Made by a program: the position numbers and the translations under genes | Assembly: GCA_017442535.1 (NCBI GenBank) | Contig: JAFRZL010000004.1 | Coordinates: 1 to 60,506, forward strand | Length of the DNA stretch: 60,506 nucleotides | Source of the DNA: Bacillota bacterium | GTDB lineage: Bacteria; Bacillota; Clostridia; Lachnospirales; Bianqueaceae | Reading direction: 5' to 3' | The notes under the pieces: model-generated | What the model saw: only the letters and a program-made list of their open reading frames with translations | The model's database searches: none | Told to the model about the DNA's origin: nothing | Part shown: piece after piece, positions 1 through 8,717 of the stretch | Layout of the letters: each line of letters starts with the position of its first letter | Position numbering within the stretch: the first letter of the stretch is position 1

Positions 1-195
1 TAGGTTTTGCAGACGATCTCTATGCACGTGCATAGGTTTTGCAGACGATCCCTATGCACGTGCATAGGTTTTGCGGGTGATCTCTATGCACGTGCATAGC
101 TTTTGCGGACGATCCCTATGCATGTGCATAGCTTTTGCGGGTGATCCCTATGCACGTGCATAGCTTTAGCAGGCAATCTCTATGCACGTGCATAG
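1..195. repeat. Palindrome array A (32-bp period)
   Basis: Six full copies of the 16-bp palindrome CTATGCACGTGCATAG start at 20, 52, 84, 116, 148 and 180, exactly 32 bp apart. Bases 1-3 (TAG) are the end of another copy, so the array runs past the left edge of the window. The copy at 116 has one C-to-T change that breaks the symmetry. The 16-bp spacers are themselves conserved (start G/C TTTTGC, end GATC plus a pyrimidine, except the last one), so this is a tandem repeat and not a CRISPR. It lies just beyond the ptsI terminator. Function unknown. Confidence 0.95.
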
Positions 196-220
196 ACCCC
201 GGTACCACCCGATCCCGCAA

Positions 221-255
221 AAAAACGCGCTTCATTTCGCATGAAGCGCGTTTTT
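221..255 (-). terminator. Terminator of ptsHI
   Basis: A 15-bp stem with arms AAAAACGCGCTTCAT and ATGAAGCGCGTTTTT around a TTCGC loop. It starts about 20 bases past the ptsI stop codon and, read on the minus strand, ends in a T run. It separates ptsI from palindrome array A. Confidence 0.9.
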
Positions 256-274
256 GTCGTGTATCGCCGGCCGC

Positions 275-1930
275 TCAGCTCTCGAGCTTTTCGAGCGTAG
301 CGGTTTTGGCAATGCTTTGGCGGATCCTGGCGCGGAGCGGAAGAACGGAGCTCGGGGAAACCGAGAGCTCATCGATGCCGATCGCGAGGAAGGTGTCAAG
401 CAGTGACAGATCGGCGCCGAGTTCGCCGCAGATGCCGATCCAGATGCCTTCTTTGTGGGCGGCGTCGGTCGCCATCTTAAGCGCGCGGAGCACCGCGGGA
501 TGATGCGGATCAAAGAACTTGCCGAGGTCATTAGCCTGGCGGTCGCAGGCCAGTGTATACTGAGTCAGATCATTGGTACCTACCGAGAAGAAATCGACTT
601 CCTTGGCCAGAGCGTCCGCAACAAAGACGGAGGCGGGGGTCTCGATCATGATGCCGATCTCGGTATCCTTGTTGTAGGGGATACCTTCTTTATCCAACTC
701 GGCCATGACTTTCTGGCAGGCGCGCTTGCACTCGCGGACCTCCCATACGGAGGTGATCATCGGGAACATGACGGCGACCTTGCCGTAGGCGGAGGCACGG
801 TAGAGTGCGCGGAGCTGCGTGCGGAAGACTTCCGGACGGTTCAGGCAGATGCGGATCGCACGGACGCCGAGGGCAGGATTTTCTTCTTTCTTCATGTCAA
901 AATAGGCTACCTGCTTGTCGGCACCGATATCGAGCGTACGGATAACGACGCGCTTGCCCTCCATCGCGGCGGCAACCGCTTTGTAAGCCTGGAACTGTTC
1001 CTCTTCGGTGGGGTAATCGGATGCTTTGAGATACAGGAATTCGGAGCGGAAGAGGCCGATGCCCTGGCCGTCATTGGCAAGGACGGCGGATACATCCTCG
1101 GGTGAGCCGATATTGCAGTAAACCATCATTTCACGGCCGTCGAGCGTAACGTCTTCTTTGCCCTTCATGGTCTCCATCAGCACTTTCATTTCCTGCTGTT
1201 TCTTGAGCTTGGCCTGGAAGGAAGCCAGCGTGATCTCGTCGGGATCGAGGGCGACTTTGCCGGTCTCACCGTCGATATAGGCGATACGGCCTTCCATTTC
1301 GGGACGCAGACTGTCGCCCAGACCGCAGATCGCGGGGATGCCCATAGTACGGGCGAGAATCGCGGTATGGCTGTTGCCGGATCCGCCCTGCGTCATAAAG
1401 CCGAGGATCTTGGACTTGTCCAGCTGCAGTGTCTCGGAAGGCGCCAGGTCATCGGCGGCGAGTACGACAGGAACATCGGAATCGATGCCGCCCTCGACCA
1501 CGCCCAGCAGATTGTTGATAATGCGGCCGGTCACGTCCTTGATATCAGCTGCTCTGGCACGCATATAGGCGTCATCCATCGCGGCAAACATCGCGGCAAA
1601 CTGCTCGCCGGCGGTCTGCACCGCGAACTCGGCATTGCAGCTCTCGGATTCCAGCGTATCCATGACGCATTCCACATAGTCCTCGTCTTCCACGAACATG
1701 GCGTGAGTCTCAAAGAGGATGGCGGCCTCTTCACCGGCATCTTCGCGGCACTTATCCGCCAGGCGGTTCAGCTGCTCAATGGACTTCTCCTGAGCCTCGG
1801 CCAGACGGGCCTTCTCGGCCTCCAGATCGGTAACGTCGCGTTTAACGACGGTGGCATCGCTGCGGCGGAAGAAATAGACCGGGCCGCTGGTCACGCCCTT
1901 GGAAACGCCCTTGCCTTGCAGTAAAATCAT
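275..1930 (-). CDS. ptsI: PTS enzyme I (PEP-protein phosphotransferase)
   Basis: Cytosolic enzyme that takes phosphate from phosphoenolpyruvate and passes it to HPr, the first step of all PTS sugar uptake. The 551-residue protein is near the usual family length (about 570). The phospho-histidine lies in GGSGNSHTAILARTMG (His188). The C-terminal PEP-binding barrel carries the signature SVGTNDLTQYTLACDR and the active-site cysteine in GICGELG. It follows ptsH after a 67-bp gap that contains a strong hairpin, so the two are probably co-transcribed with the hairpin tuning the ratio. The ATG at 1930 is preceded by AAAGGAG on the minus strand. Confidence 0.97.
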   Translation of the reverse strand: MILLQGKGVSKGVTSGPVYFFRRSDATVVKRDVTDLEAEKARLAEAQEKSIEQLNRLADKCREDAGEEAAILFETHAMFVEDEDYVECVMDTLESESCNAEFAVQTAGEQFAAMFAAMDDAYMRARAADIKDVTGRIINNLLGVVEGGIDSDVPVVLAADDLAPSETLQLDKSKILGFMTQGGSGNSHTAILARTMGIPAICGLGDSLRPEMEGRIAYIDGETGKVALDPDEITLASFQAKLKKQQEMKVLMETMKGKEDVTLDGREMMVYCNIGSPEDVSAVLANDGQGIGLFRSEFLYLKASDYPTEEEQFQAYKAVAAAMEGKRVVIRTLDIGADKQVAYFDMKKEENPALGVRAIRICLNRPEVFRTQLRALYRASAYGKVAVMFPMITSVWEVRECKRACQKVMAELDKEGIPYNKDTEIGIMIETPASVFVADALAKEVDFFSVGTNDLTQYTLACDRQANDLGKFFDPHHPAVLRALKMATDAAHKEGIWIGICGELGADLSLLDTFLAIGIDELSVSPSSVLPLRARIRQSIAKTATLEKLES

Positions 1931-1960
1931 AATTAATTCTCCTTTTCATATTAAATGACA

Positions 1961-1983
1961 AGGCGGGGCACAGTGCCCCGCCT
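1961..1983 (-). promoter_or_regulatory. Intercistronic hairpin between ptsH and ptsI
   Basis: Perfect 11-bp inverted repeat (AGGCGGGGCAC / GTGCCCCGCCT) with a one-base centre. It lies between the ptsH stop and the ptsI ribosome site. There is no T run after it on the minus strand, so it looks more like an mRNA-stabilising or attenuating hairpin than a full terminator. Its role is inferred. Confidence 0.6.
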
Positions 1984-1997
1984 CACTCACGCGTTGT

Positions 1998-2258
1998 TTA
2001 CAGATTCTCTTCGAGGAACTTGCGGACTTCCTCAATCGCCTTGTCCTCATCGGGACCTTCGGCAGCTACCGTAATGGTATGGCCGCTCTTGATGCCCATG
2101 GCCATGACCTTCATCAGCTGGGAAGCCTTTACGGTGTTGCCATCCTTGGAAATGGTGACTACAGTATCACCGAAGCCCTTGCAAAGCTTGGCAAACATAC
2201 CTGCGGGACGGGCATGGACGCCCAGAGGATCCTGAATCGTAAAATCGAATTGCTTCAT
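1998..2258 (-). CDS. ptsH: HPr phosphocarrier protein
   Basis: Small cytosolic phosphocarrier that accepts phosphate from enzyme I at His15 (GVHARPAG) and hands it to the sugar-specific EIIA domains, such as the one encoded at 6718-8589. The 86-residue length is typical. Ser46 in VKASQLM is the site that HPr kinase modifies in Gram-positive bacteria, so CcpA-type catabolite control is likely; neither HPrK nor CcpA is in the window. The start is fixed by AAGGAGAAAT upstream. It is the first gene of a ptsH-ptsI operon divergent from the sucrose operon. Confidence 0.97.
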   Translation of the reverse strand: MKQFDFTIQDPLGVHARPAGMFAKLCKGFGDTVVTISKDGNTVKASQLMKVMAMGIKSGHTITVAAEGPDEDKAIEEVRKFLEENL

Positions 2259-2373
2259 GTGTTAGATTTCTCCTTCCGATGATAGTGCTGAAATGAAACC
2301 GGCATCACGATCCGCATTCATTCCCTAACTCATTGTACACGGTTTTGCACCCACTGTCCATAGTTGAATATGC

Positions 2374-2400
2374 ATAATATACGCCATTGTCTTTTGTCAA
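2374..2400 (-). promoter_or_regulatory. Candidate ptsH promoter
   Basis: On the minus strand TTGACA (2400-2395) is followed, after a short 15-bp spacer, by TATTAT (2379-2374). The -35 box is part of the palindromic site at 2396-2407, so a factor bound there would block this promoter. The short spacer makes the assignment tentative. Confidence 0.4.
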
Positions 2401-2407
2401 TATTGAC
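2396..2407. promoter_or_regulatory. Operator candidate 1 (GTCAATATTGAC)
   Basis: A 12-bp perfect palindrome, flanked by TTT and GAT, in the ptsH/sucrose intergenic region. Its half-site TTGTCAA/TTGAC is shared with the larger palindrome centred 43-44 bp downstream. No regulator gene lies beside it. Confidence 0.5.
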
Positions 2408-2435
2408 GATTATCACGTCTGAAACCTCTACATTA

Positions 2436-2454
2436 CCTTGTCAATTTGACAAGG
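2436..2454. promoter_or_regulatory. Operator candidate 2 (19-bp palindrome)
   Basis: CCTTGTCAA and TTGACAAGG flank one central T: a perfect 19-bp palindrome ending 17 bp before the -35 box of the sucrose operon. Together with the site at 2396-2407 it suggests a dimeric regulator binding twice, about four helical turns apart. Confidence 0.6.
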
Positions 2455-2471
2455 AAAAGTCTCAAATCCCC

Positions 2472-2500
2472 TTGCAAATAGTCTATAAGTGTGGTATGAT
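2472..2500 (+). promoter_or_regulatory. Promoter of the sucrose operon
   Basis: TTGCAA (2472-2477), a 17-bp spacer and TATGAT (2495-2500), a close match to the sigma-A consensus. The start codon of the first gene follows at 2542. Confidence 0.75.
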
Positions 2501-2541
2501 TAAACAATAATAACGACTGCTTTATGTAACAGGAGGCGCCC

Positions 2542-4353
2542 ATGGACTACGCCGAATTTGTATCCCGCCTGAATCAGCACTATGACGAGCTGAAGTGGCT
2601 GTACTGTGAATTATATCAGAATGATATGATGGCTTTCCGCTACTTTGTGGATATGCTGCGCCGTTCGTACACGGACCGTAAACAGGAGCTGCGTGACCTG
2701 GATCATGAACGCCTGGCCGATCCCGAGTGGTTCCGTTCCAACCGGATGCTCGGAATGATGCTGTATGTGGATAATTTTGCCGGCGATCTGCAGGGCGTCA
2801 GGGTCAGGCTTCCTTATCTGCAGGAATGCGGGATCAATTATCTTCACCTGATGCCCCTGCTGAGGACGGTAAAGGGACGCTCCGACGGAGGCTATGCGGT
2901 GGCGGATTTCCGCGAAGTGCAGCCCGAGCTGGGGACCATGGCGGATCTGGAAGCACTTTCGGATGACTGCCGGCAGGCCGGGATTTCGCTGGCTCTTGAT
3001 TTTGTCATGAATCACACGAGCGAGGATCATGAATGGGCGAGAGCTGCCCGCGCTGGGGATCCCGTGGCTGCCGCGAGGTATTTCTTTTACGATAACCGGG
3101 ACATTCCCGATCAGTTTGAAAAAACGGTGCCCCAGGTCTTTCCGACCACCGCGCCGGGTAATTTCACCTATCTGGAGGACTGCGGACGGTACGTTATGAC
3201 TTCCTTCTACCCTTACCAGTGGGATTTGAATTATGCCAATCCGATGGTCTTCAATGATATGACCGAGAACCTGCTGTACCTCGCGAACCGTGGGATGGAT
3301 GTGATCCGGCTGGACGCGATCCCCTATATCTGGAAGGAGCTCGGAACGGATTGCAGGAATCTGCCTCAGGTACACACACTTTCCAGGCTAATCCGCATGG
3401 CGTGTGAGATCGTCTGCCCGGGCGTGCTGCTGCTCGGTGAGGTCGTCATGGAGCCTGCCAAGGTTGCGCCGTATTTCGGTACACGCGAGAAGCCGGAATG
3501 TCATCTGCTGTACAATGTGACGACCATGTGCTCCACCTGGAGCTGCCTGGCGACGCACGATGTCCGTCTGCTGATGCGCCAGATGGATCAACTGAGCGCA
3601 CTTCCGCGCAGTTACTCCTTCCAGAATTATCTGCGCTGCCATGATGATATCGGCTGGGGCCTGGATTACCCATGGTTGGAACAGTTCGGCGTGAAGGAAG
3701 TGGCCCATAAGAAATACCTGAACGACTGGTTCACCGGGAAATGGCCGGGGAGCCGGTCCCGCGGCGAGCTTTACAATGATGATCCCACACTCGGCGACGC
3801 GCGTCTCTGTGGCACGACGGCGTCCCTCTGCGGGATGGAGGTGGACGAGGAGCTGGGATTCCTGGCCGACCGTATGCTTCATGCCTGGATGTTCACGCAG
3901 AGCGGCATTCCCGTCCTCTACAGCGGGGACGAGATCGCGCAGGAGAATGATTATTCGTACCACGATGATCCGGACAAGTGCGAGGACAGCCGGTATCTGC
4001 ACCGCGGGCGCTTTGACTGGGCGCTTGCCAGGAAGCGCCACGACCCCGGCACTATACAGGGCAGGGTTTTTGAAATGCTCCGGCAGCTGGAGACGATCCG
4101 GGCCTCGCAGCCGGTCTTCTGTGCGGATGCGGCCTTTTTCGCCTTCCCCACAGGGTCTGACCGGGTCCTTGGCATCCGCCGTGAACGTGAAGGCGACCGG
4201 CTGACCGCGCTCTTCAATTTCTCGGAAGAGCCCGTGACGCTGCATCTGGAAGGGGAAGAGGCGTCAGACCTGATCAGCGGCCGCAAGCTTGATTTAACCA
4301 ATGTCGAATTACCCGAGTTCGGTTTCCTGTGGGCACTGAGCCGCACGGACTGA
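2542..4353 (+). CDS. GH13 amylosucrase-like enzyme
   Basis: Alpha-amylase superfamily protein of 603 residues that resembles amylosucrase and sucrose hydrolase (GH13 subfamily 4), which split sucrose and either build an alpha-glucan or release glucose. An alpha-helical N-terminal part (about 1-60) precedes the barrel. Catalytic candidates are Asp258 in DVIRLDAI, Glu300 in LLLGEVV and the stabilising His367-Asp368 in LRCHDDIGW. AGGAGG stands just before the ATG. It leads an operon with a GH32 enzyme, a HAD phosphatase and a sucrose-type PTS permease, which favours sucrose as substrate. Whether it polymerises or hydrolyses cannot be told from sequence. Confidence 0.85.
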   Translation: MDYAEFVSRLNQHYDELKWLYCELYQNDMMAFRYFVDMLRRSYTDRKQELRDLDHERLADPEWFRSNRMLGMMLYVDNFAGDLQGVRVRLPYLQECGINYLHLMPLLRTVKGRSDGGYAVADFREVQPELGTMADLEALSDDCRQAGISLALDFVMNHTSEDHEWARAARAGDPVAAARYFFYDNRDIPDQFEKTVPQVFPTTAPGNFTYLEDCGRYVMTSFYPYQWDLNYANPMVFNDMTENLLYLANRGMDVIRLDAIPYIWKELGTDCRNLPQVHTLSRLIRMACEIVCPGVLLLGEVVMEPAKVAPYFGTREKPECHLLYNVTTMCSTWSCLATHDVRLLMRQMDQLSALPRSYSFQNYLRCHDDIGWGLDYPWLEQFGVKEVAHKKYLNDWFTGKWPGSRSRGELYNDDPTLGDARLCGTTASLCGMEVDEELGFLADRMLHAWMFTQSGIPVLYSGDEIAQENDYSYHDDPDKCEDSRYLHRGRFDWALARKRHDPGTIQGRVFEMLRQLETIRASQPVFCADAAFFAFPTGSDRVLGIRREREGDRLTALFNFSEEPVTLHLEGEEASDLISGRKLDLTNVELPEFGFLWALSRTD

Positions 4354-4406
4354 GCCGCTGAATATGGTTTCCGCGGATGGCGGAGACCGTGAAGGGAGGA
4401 TTATGC

Positions 4407-5864
4407 ATGAGAGAATGGACGCGTGAAGAACGTTACCGCGTGCTGCAAAACCCGGAAGAGATCCGCCCGCTGTATGATAAGATCCGTCATTCCGTCTACC
4501 GCCAGTTATATCATGTGCAGCCGGTTACGGGTCTGTCGAGTGATCCGAACGGATTTGCCCTGCATCATGGCCTCTGGCATCTGTGTTACCAATGGTGTCC
4601 CTGGGGCGCGGTGCACGGGCTGAAATACTGGTATCATGTAACAAGTCCGGACCTGATCCACTGGACCAACGAGGGCATCGGACTGGCTCCGGACCGTGAT
4701 TATGATAATAAGGGCAACCACTCCGGCAGCGGAATCTCGGTGGGCGATGAGCTGTATTTCTACTATACCGGCAACCACCGGGACGAGAACTGGGTCCGCA
4801 CGCCCTGGACCTGTGCCGCCTATCTGGACGAGCAGGGAAAGATCTGCAAACTGGACGAACCGCTCTTCGGGCCACGTCCGGACCACAGTGAACACCAGCG
4901 TGATCCCAAGGTGGTCTGGAATGCCGAAAAAGGTAAATATTATATCTTTATCGGTGCCCAGACGCTGGACATGCGCGGCTGTGTCCTGGTCTACGAGTCC
5001 GAGAAACCGCTTACCGGCTGGCGTTTTGCGGGCGAGCTGAAGGTGCCGGGATATGAGCACTTCGGCGGTATGTGGGAGTGCCCCTATATTACACGCATCG
5101 GCGGCAGGGATCTGCTGATCTTCTCGCCGCAGTATACCAAGCTGCCCGGCCGCGGCGAGAGCACCAATCATAATGTCTATTTCATAGGGCGGATGGATTA
5201 TGATACGCTGACCTTCACGCCTGAAGGCGGCTACCATTTCCTGGACTACGGCTTTGATTTCTACGCGGCGCAGGGTGCGGCCAATGTGGCTGATCCGGAC
5301 AAAGCGATCCTGATGGGTTGGATCGGGCTGCCCGATAACCATTATCCCACGGAAGAAGAGGACTGGGAGGGCAGCATGACCATCCCGAGGGAGCTCCGGA
5401 TCCGCGACGGCAGGCTGTGGCAGACGCCGATTAACGGGATCGAGGTGCTGCGTGAGCGTGAACTCGCGGCGGACGGCAATTTGCCCGAGGCCGGCGAGAT
5501 CACGGTCGATGTGCCCGCAGGTGATTTTGAACTGAATCTCTACACTCACGCGGACGGATCGGGGGGCATGCGGCTGCATTATAACAGCCTGACACGCACG
5601 GTTACGATCGACCGGCGCGGCATGGAAAAGCGCTTTAATCAGCATGTTTTCGAGGTGCTGGACGTGCCGATGGATGAGCCGCTTAAGAGTATCCGCGTCT
5701 TCATCGACCGCAGTTCGACCGAGTTTTTCCTGAATGAAGGCGAAAAGACATTTACGACGCACAGTTATCCCATTGCCGCGGAACATCATTATACAGTTAC
5801 AGATGGCGCCAATCTCCGGCTCTGGGCCTACAGCCGCTCCGTGACGGATGAATTCGTGGTATAA
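4407..5864 (+). CDS. GH32 beta-fructofuranosidase / sucrose-6-phosphate hydrolase
   Basis: Cleaves sucrose or sucrose-6-phosphate to fructose and glucose (or glucose-6-phosphate). GH32 marks are all present: the nucleophile Asp46 in SSDPNGF, the RDP triplet in EHQRDPKVVW and the acid/base Glu in MWECPYI, followed by a C-terminal beta-sandwich. There is no signal peptide, so it acts in the cytosol on what the PTS brings in. I chose the ATG at 4407 because GAAGGGAGGA ends 6 bp before it; the in-frame ATG at 4377 has no ribosome site. It lies 53 bp after the GH13 gene. Confidence 0.9.
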   Translation: MREWTREERYRVLQNPEEIRPLYDKIRHSVYRQLYHVQPVTGLSSDPNGFALHHGLWHLCYQWCPWGAVHGLKYWYHVTSPDLIHWTNEGIGLAPDRDYDNKGNHSGSGISVGDELYFYYTGNHRDENWVRTPWTCAAYLDEQGKICKLDEPLFGPRPDHSEHQRDPKVVWNAEKGKYYIFIGAQTLDMRGCVLVYESEKPLTGWRFAGELKVPGYEHFGGMWECPYITRIGGRDLLIFSPQYTKLPGRGESTNHNVYFIGRMDYDTLTFTPEGGYHFLDYGFDFYAAQGAANVADPDKAILMGWIGLPDNHYPTEEEDWEGSMTIPRELRIRDGRLWQTPINGIEVLRERELAADGNLPEAGEITVDVPAGDFELNLYTHADGSGGMRLHYNSLTRTVTIDRRGMEKRFNQHVFEVLDVPMDEPLKSIRVFIDRSSTEFFLNEGEKTFTTHSYPIAAEHHYTVTDGANLRLWAYSRSVTDEFVV

Positions 5865-5886
5865 TGCCCGCCGGAAAGGAATCATC

Positions 5887-6663
5887 ATGAAGCAGAAGGT
5901 TTTCGCGAGCGATTTTGACGGTACGCTGTATTTCTACAAGGCGCCCGATCCCGATAAACTCCCGGTGCAGAACGTGGAGATGATCCGGCGTTATCAGGAA
6001 GCAGGGCATCTCTTCGGGCTCTGCACGGGAAGGCAGGTGGGCGGCCTGACCCCCTTTATTACGGGGCTGGTCGAGCCTGACTTCTATATTACTTCCAGTG
6101 GATCCAATATTGTCGGACGCCATATGGAGCCGATCTACCGGCGCGGCGTCGACCGCGGGGTGGCCGATGCCATCGTGCGCAGGATGGATCCCCGCAAGTA
6201 CCGTCTGACACTGGATGTGGAGGGAGATATCTGCGTCTTCAGCAAGATGGATTATCCCGGTTTTTACTACGTGATCACCGGAGTGGATGACGCTCCGCCG
6301 GGGCTCATCCATCAGGTCAGCATCCATACCGAGAGTCTGGAGGACGCCGCCGCGGTCAGTGCCGCGATCAACCGTGATTTCGGCGACGCGGTCGAGGCTT
6401 TCCAGAATGTGATCGAAGTGGATATCGCGCCGCGCGGCTGCTCCAAAGGGAAGGGTGTGGAGCGGCTCCGCGAGTATTACCGCGAACAGTACGGCGAGAT
6501 CACGCTGTACGGCATCGGAGACTCGATCAATGACCTGCCGCTGCTTCGCGCTTCAGACGTCAGCTACACCTTCCCATACGCTCCCGAGTCCGTGCAGGAA
6601 GCTGCCGACTACGTGGTTCCCACCATTGTCGACGCGCTCCGGCACAGCATGGAGGACCATTAA
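5887..6663 (+). CDS. HAD-family (Cof-type) phosphatase
   Basis: Haloacid-dehalogenase-fold hydrolase of 258 residues. Motif I is SDFDGTL near the N terminus, and motif IV GIGDSINDLPLL is preceded by the conserved Lys region (CSKGKGV). Cof-type enzymes remove phosphate from sugar phosphates. The ATG at 5887 has GGAAAGGAA upstream and follows the GH32 stop by 22 bp. In this operon a natural substrate would be sucrose-6-phosphate, which would free sucrose for the GH13 enzyme; that is inference. General sugar-phosphate detoxification is the alternative. Confidence 0.85.
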   Translation: MKQKVFASDFDGTLYFYKAPDPDKLPVQNVEMIRRYQEAGHLFGLCTGRQVGGLTPFITGLVEPDFYITSSGSNIVGRHMEPIYRRGVDRGVADAIVRRMDPRKYRLTLDVEGDICVFSKMDYPGFYYVITGVDDAPPGLIHQVSIHTESLEDAAAVSAAINRDFGDAVEAFQNVIEVDIAPRGCSKGKGVERLREYYREQYGEITLYGIGDSINDLPLLRASDVSYTFPYAPESVQEAADYVVPTIVDALRHSMEDH

Positions 6664-6717
6664 AACGTGTTTTTCAGCCAAGGCTGAGAACAATAAAAAG
6701 AAAAGGAGACTTATCTC

Positions 6718-8589
6718 ATGGCACTCGATTACCGTAAGTGCGCTGAGGAGATCTTTGCCAACCTGGGCGGCAAGGACAATATCATCAGCGCGGCACACTG
6801 CGCCACGCGCCTGCGCCTGGTCATTGCTGACAACAGCAAGGTGAATTCCAAGGCGCTCGAGGATGTAGAAGGAGTTCAGGGCATGTTTGAATCAAACGGC
6901 CAGCTCCAGCTCATCATCGGTACCGGAACTGTCAACAAGGTTTACGACGAATTCCTCGCCGTGACCGGGCTTACCGCCGCCTCTAAGGCAGAGGTCAAGG
7001 AGGCTGCCGCCTCCCGCATGCCCTGGTGGAAAAAGATTCTCAAGACTCCGGGCGACATCTTCGTCCCCATTCTGCCCGCCATCGTGGCCTCCGGCCTGAT
7101 GATGGGCATCGTTGAGGCACTGCCCAAATTCATCCCCGGATTTGATAACACCGACTGGTTCCAGTTCCTCGACCTGATTGCCAATACCGCGTTTGTGATG
7201 CTGCCGGTTCTGGTAGCGATTTCCTCCGCACGCGTCTTTGGCGGCAATATTTTCCTGGGCGGTGTTATCGGCTTCCTGATGATCCATCCGTCCCTGATGA
7301 ACGCCTGGAGTGTCTCTACAGCCGAAACGATACCTGTATGGCATCTGTTCGGCGATCTGAGCAAGATGCCCATCCTTTCGTTCTTCTTTGACGTCAATAA
7401 AGTCGGCTATCAAGGCCACGTCATACCGGTCATACTGGCGGTGCTCCTGATGTCGACTGTCGAGAAGAAACTGCATAAGGTTGTTCCCGAGATGATCGAC
7501 CTCTTTGTGACGCCGCTGGTTACGGTTCTGGTTACCGCTTTCGTGACCTTCACCGTTATCGGCCCTGTCTTCGCAATCGTCGAGAACTGGGTGCTGGCCG
7601 GAGCAAAATGGCTGATTACCGTCGGCTATGGTGTCGGCGCAGCCATCATGGGCGCGATTTACCCGCTTACGGTTGTCATGGGTCTGCACCATATGTACAA
7701 TGTCATTGAGGCCGGCATGATCGCACAGACCGGACTGAATACCTGGATGCCCATCGCGTCCGCGGCCAACTTCGCACAGTTCGGCGCCTGCCTGGCTGTC
7801 GCGATCATGGCCAAGAACCGCAAGACCAAAGCGGTCGCGTTCCCGGCTTCTCTGTCCGCGTCTCTGGGCATCACCGAGCCCGCGATCTTCGGTATCAACT
7901 TCCGTTACATGAAGCCTTTCATCGCCGGTATGATCGGTGCGGCCGCCGGTGCGCTCTTCGGTTCACTTACCGGTCTCGGCGCCACGACTTACGGCGTAAC
8001 CGGTATCCCCGGCATCCCCGCGATCAATAATATCCCGATGTACCTGCTGCTCCTGCTGATCTCCGGCGGCGTTGCGTTCTTCATGACCTTCGTCCTCTGG
8101 AAAGAGGAGACGCCCCAGACTGCCGCGGAGAAAGCTCCTGTGAAGCCGGTTCCCACCGCTTCCGTCATCCGCACGCCCGGTGGAGCGGTCATCCAGCCTG
8201 TTCCCGGCAAGGTCATCGCCCGTGAGGACATTCCCGACCAGACATTTGCGACCGGCATTCTGGGCGACGGCGTAGGCATCGATCCGGAAGAAGGCGTGGT
8301 CTACGCGCCGTTCGACGGCGAGATTGCGAGCATCTTTGATACGAATCATGCCGTTTCCCTCGAGGCCAATGGCATGGAGCTGCTGATCCATGTCGGCATC
8401 GATACCGTCAATATGCAGGGCGAGGGCTTCAAGGGCTTCGTCCAGGACGGCGACCAGGTCAAGGCGGGCCAGAAGCTGATCGAATTCGATATCGACAAGA
8501 TCAAAGCGGCCGGCTACAGCCCCGTTGTGGCGGTTCTGCTGACCAATTCGGATGATATCGAAGGTGTAGAAGTCGGAATCACAGAATAA
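6718..8589 (+). CDS. scrA: PTS sucrose-type permease, EIIBCA
   Basis: Membrane permease that imports and phosphorylates a disaccharide. The domain order is EIIB (about 1-90, phospho-cysteine in AAHCATRLR), EIIC (about 105-460, many membrane segments, with IHPSLMNAW and VGYQGHVIPVIL as in sucrose/trehalose permeases), a linker, and an EIIA of the glucose type (about 490-623, phospho-histidine in LLIHVGIDTV). Carrying its own EIIA means it needs only HPr and enzyme I, whose genes lie divergently next door. Sucrose rather than trehalose is preferred because of the GH32 and amylosucrase-like neighbours. Confidence 0.9.
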   Translation: MALDYRKCAEEIFANLGGKDNIISAAHCATRLRLVIADNSKVNSKALEDVEGVQGMFESNGQLQLIIGTGTVNKVYDEFLAVTGLTAASKAEVKEAAASRMPWWKKILKTPGDIFVPILPAIVASGLMMGIVEALPKFIPGFDNTDWFQFLDLIANTAFVMLPVLVAISSARVFGGNIFLGGVIGFLMIHPSLMNAWSVSTAETIPVWHLFGDLSKMPILSFFFDVNKVGYQGHVIPVILAVLLMSTVEKKLHKVVPEMIDLFVTPLVTVLVTAFVTFTVIGPVFAIVENWVLAGAKWLITVGYGVGAAIMGAIYPLTVVMGLHHMYNVIEAGMIAQTGLNTWMPIASAANFAQFGACLAVAIMAKNRKTKAVAFPASLSASLGITEPAIFGINFRYMKPFIAGMIGAAAGALFGSLTGLGATTYGVTGIPGIPAINNIPMYLLLLLISGGVAFFMTFVLWKEETPQTAAEKAPVKPVPTASVIRTPGGAVIQPVPGKVIAREDIPDQTFATGILGDGVGIDPEEGVVYAPFDGEIASIFDTNHAVSLEANGMELLIHVGIDTVNMQGEGFKGFVQDGDQVKAGQKLIEFDIDKIKAAGYSPVVAVLLTNSDDIEGVEVGITE

Positions 8590-8612
8590 ATATTCCGCAG
8601 AATCAATAATCC

Positions 8613-8650
8613 GGAACCGGTTTGGCCTGCAAAGGGCTAAAACCGGTTCC
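8613..8650 (+). terminator. Terminator of the sucrose operon
   Basis: Inverted repeat GGAACCGGTTT / AAACCGGTTCC with a 16-base loop, starting 23 bp past the PTS stop codon. The following TTTGT is only a short T run. Confidence 0.8.
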
Positions 8651-8717
8651 TTTGTAAGAAGAATTCCGTTTGATCGGGAGAAAAAGAACCTTCGTGAATA
8701 TACAAAAAGGAGGATGA

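Noticed and set aside
1..195. CRISPR array
   Set aside because: The spacers are nearly identical to one another, the repeat is only 16 bp and fully palindromic, and no cas gene is near. It is a tandem repeat.
4506..5888. Long minus-strand reading frame opposite the GH32 gene
   Set aside because: No ribosome site, and the plus strand encodes a well-conserved GH32 enzyme with all motifs. It is a shadow caused by high GC content.
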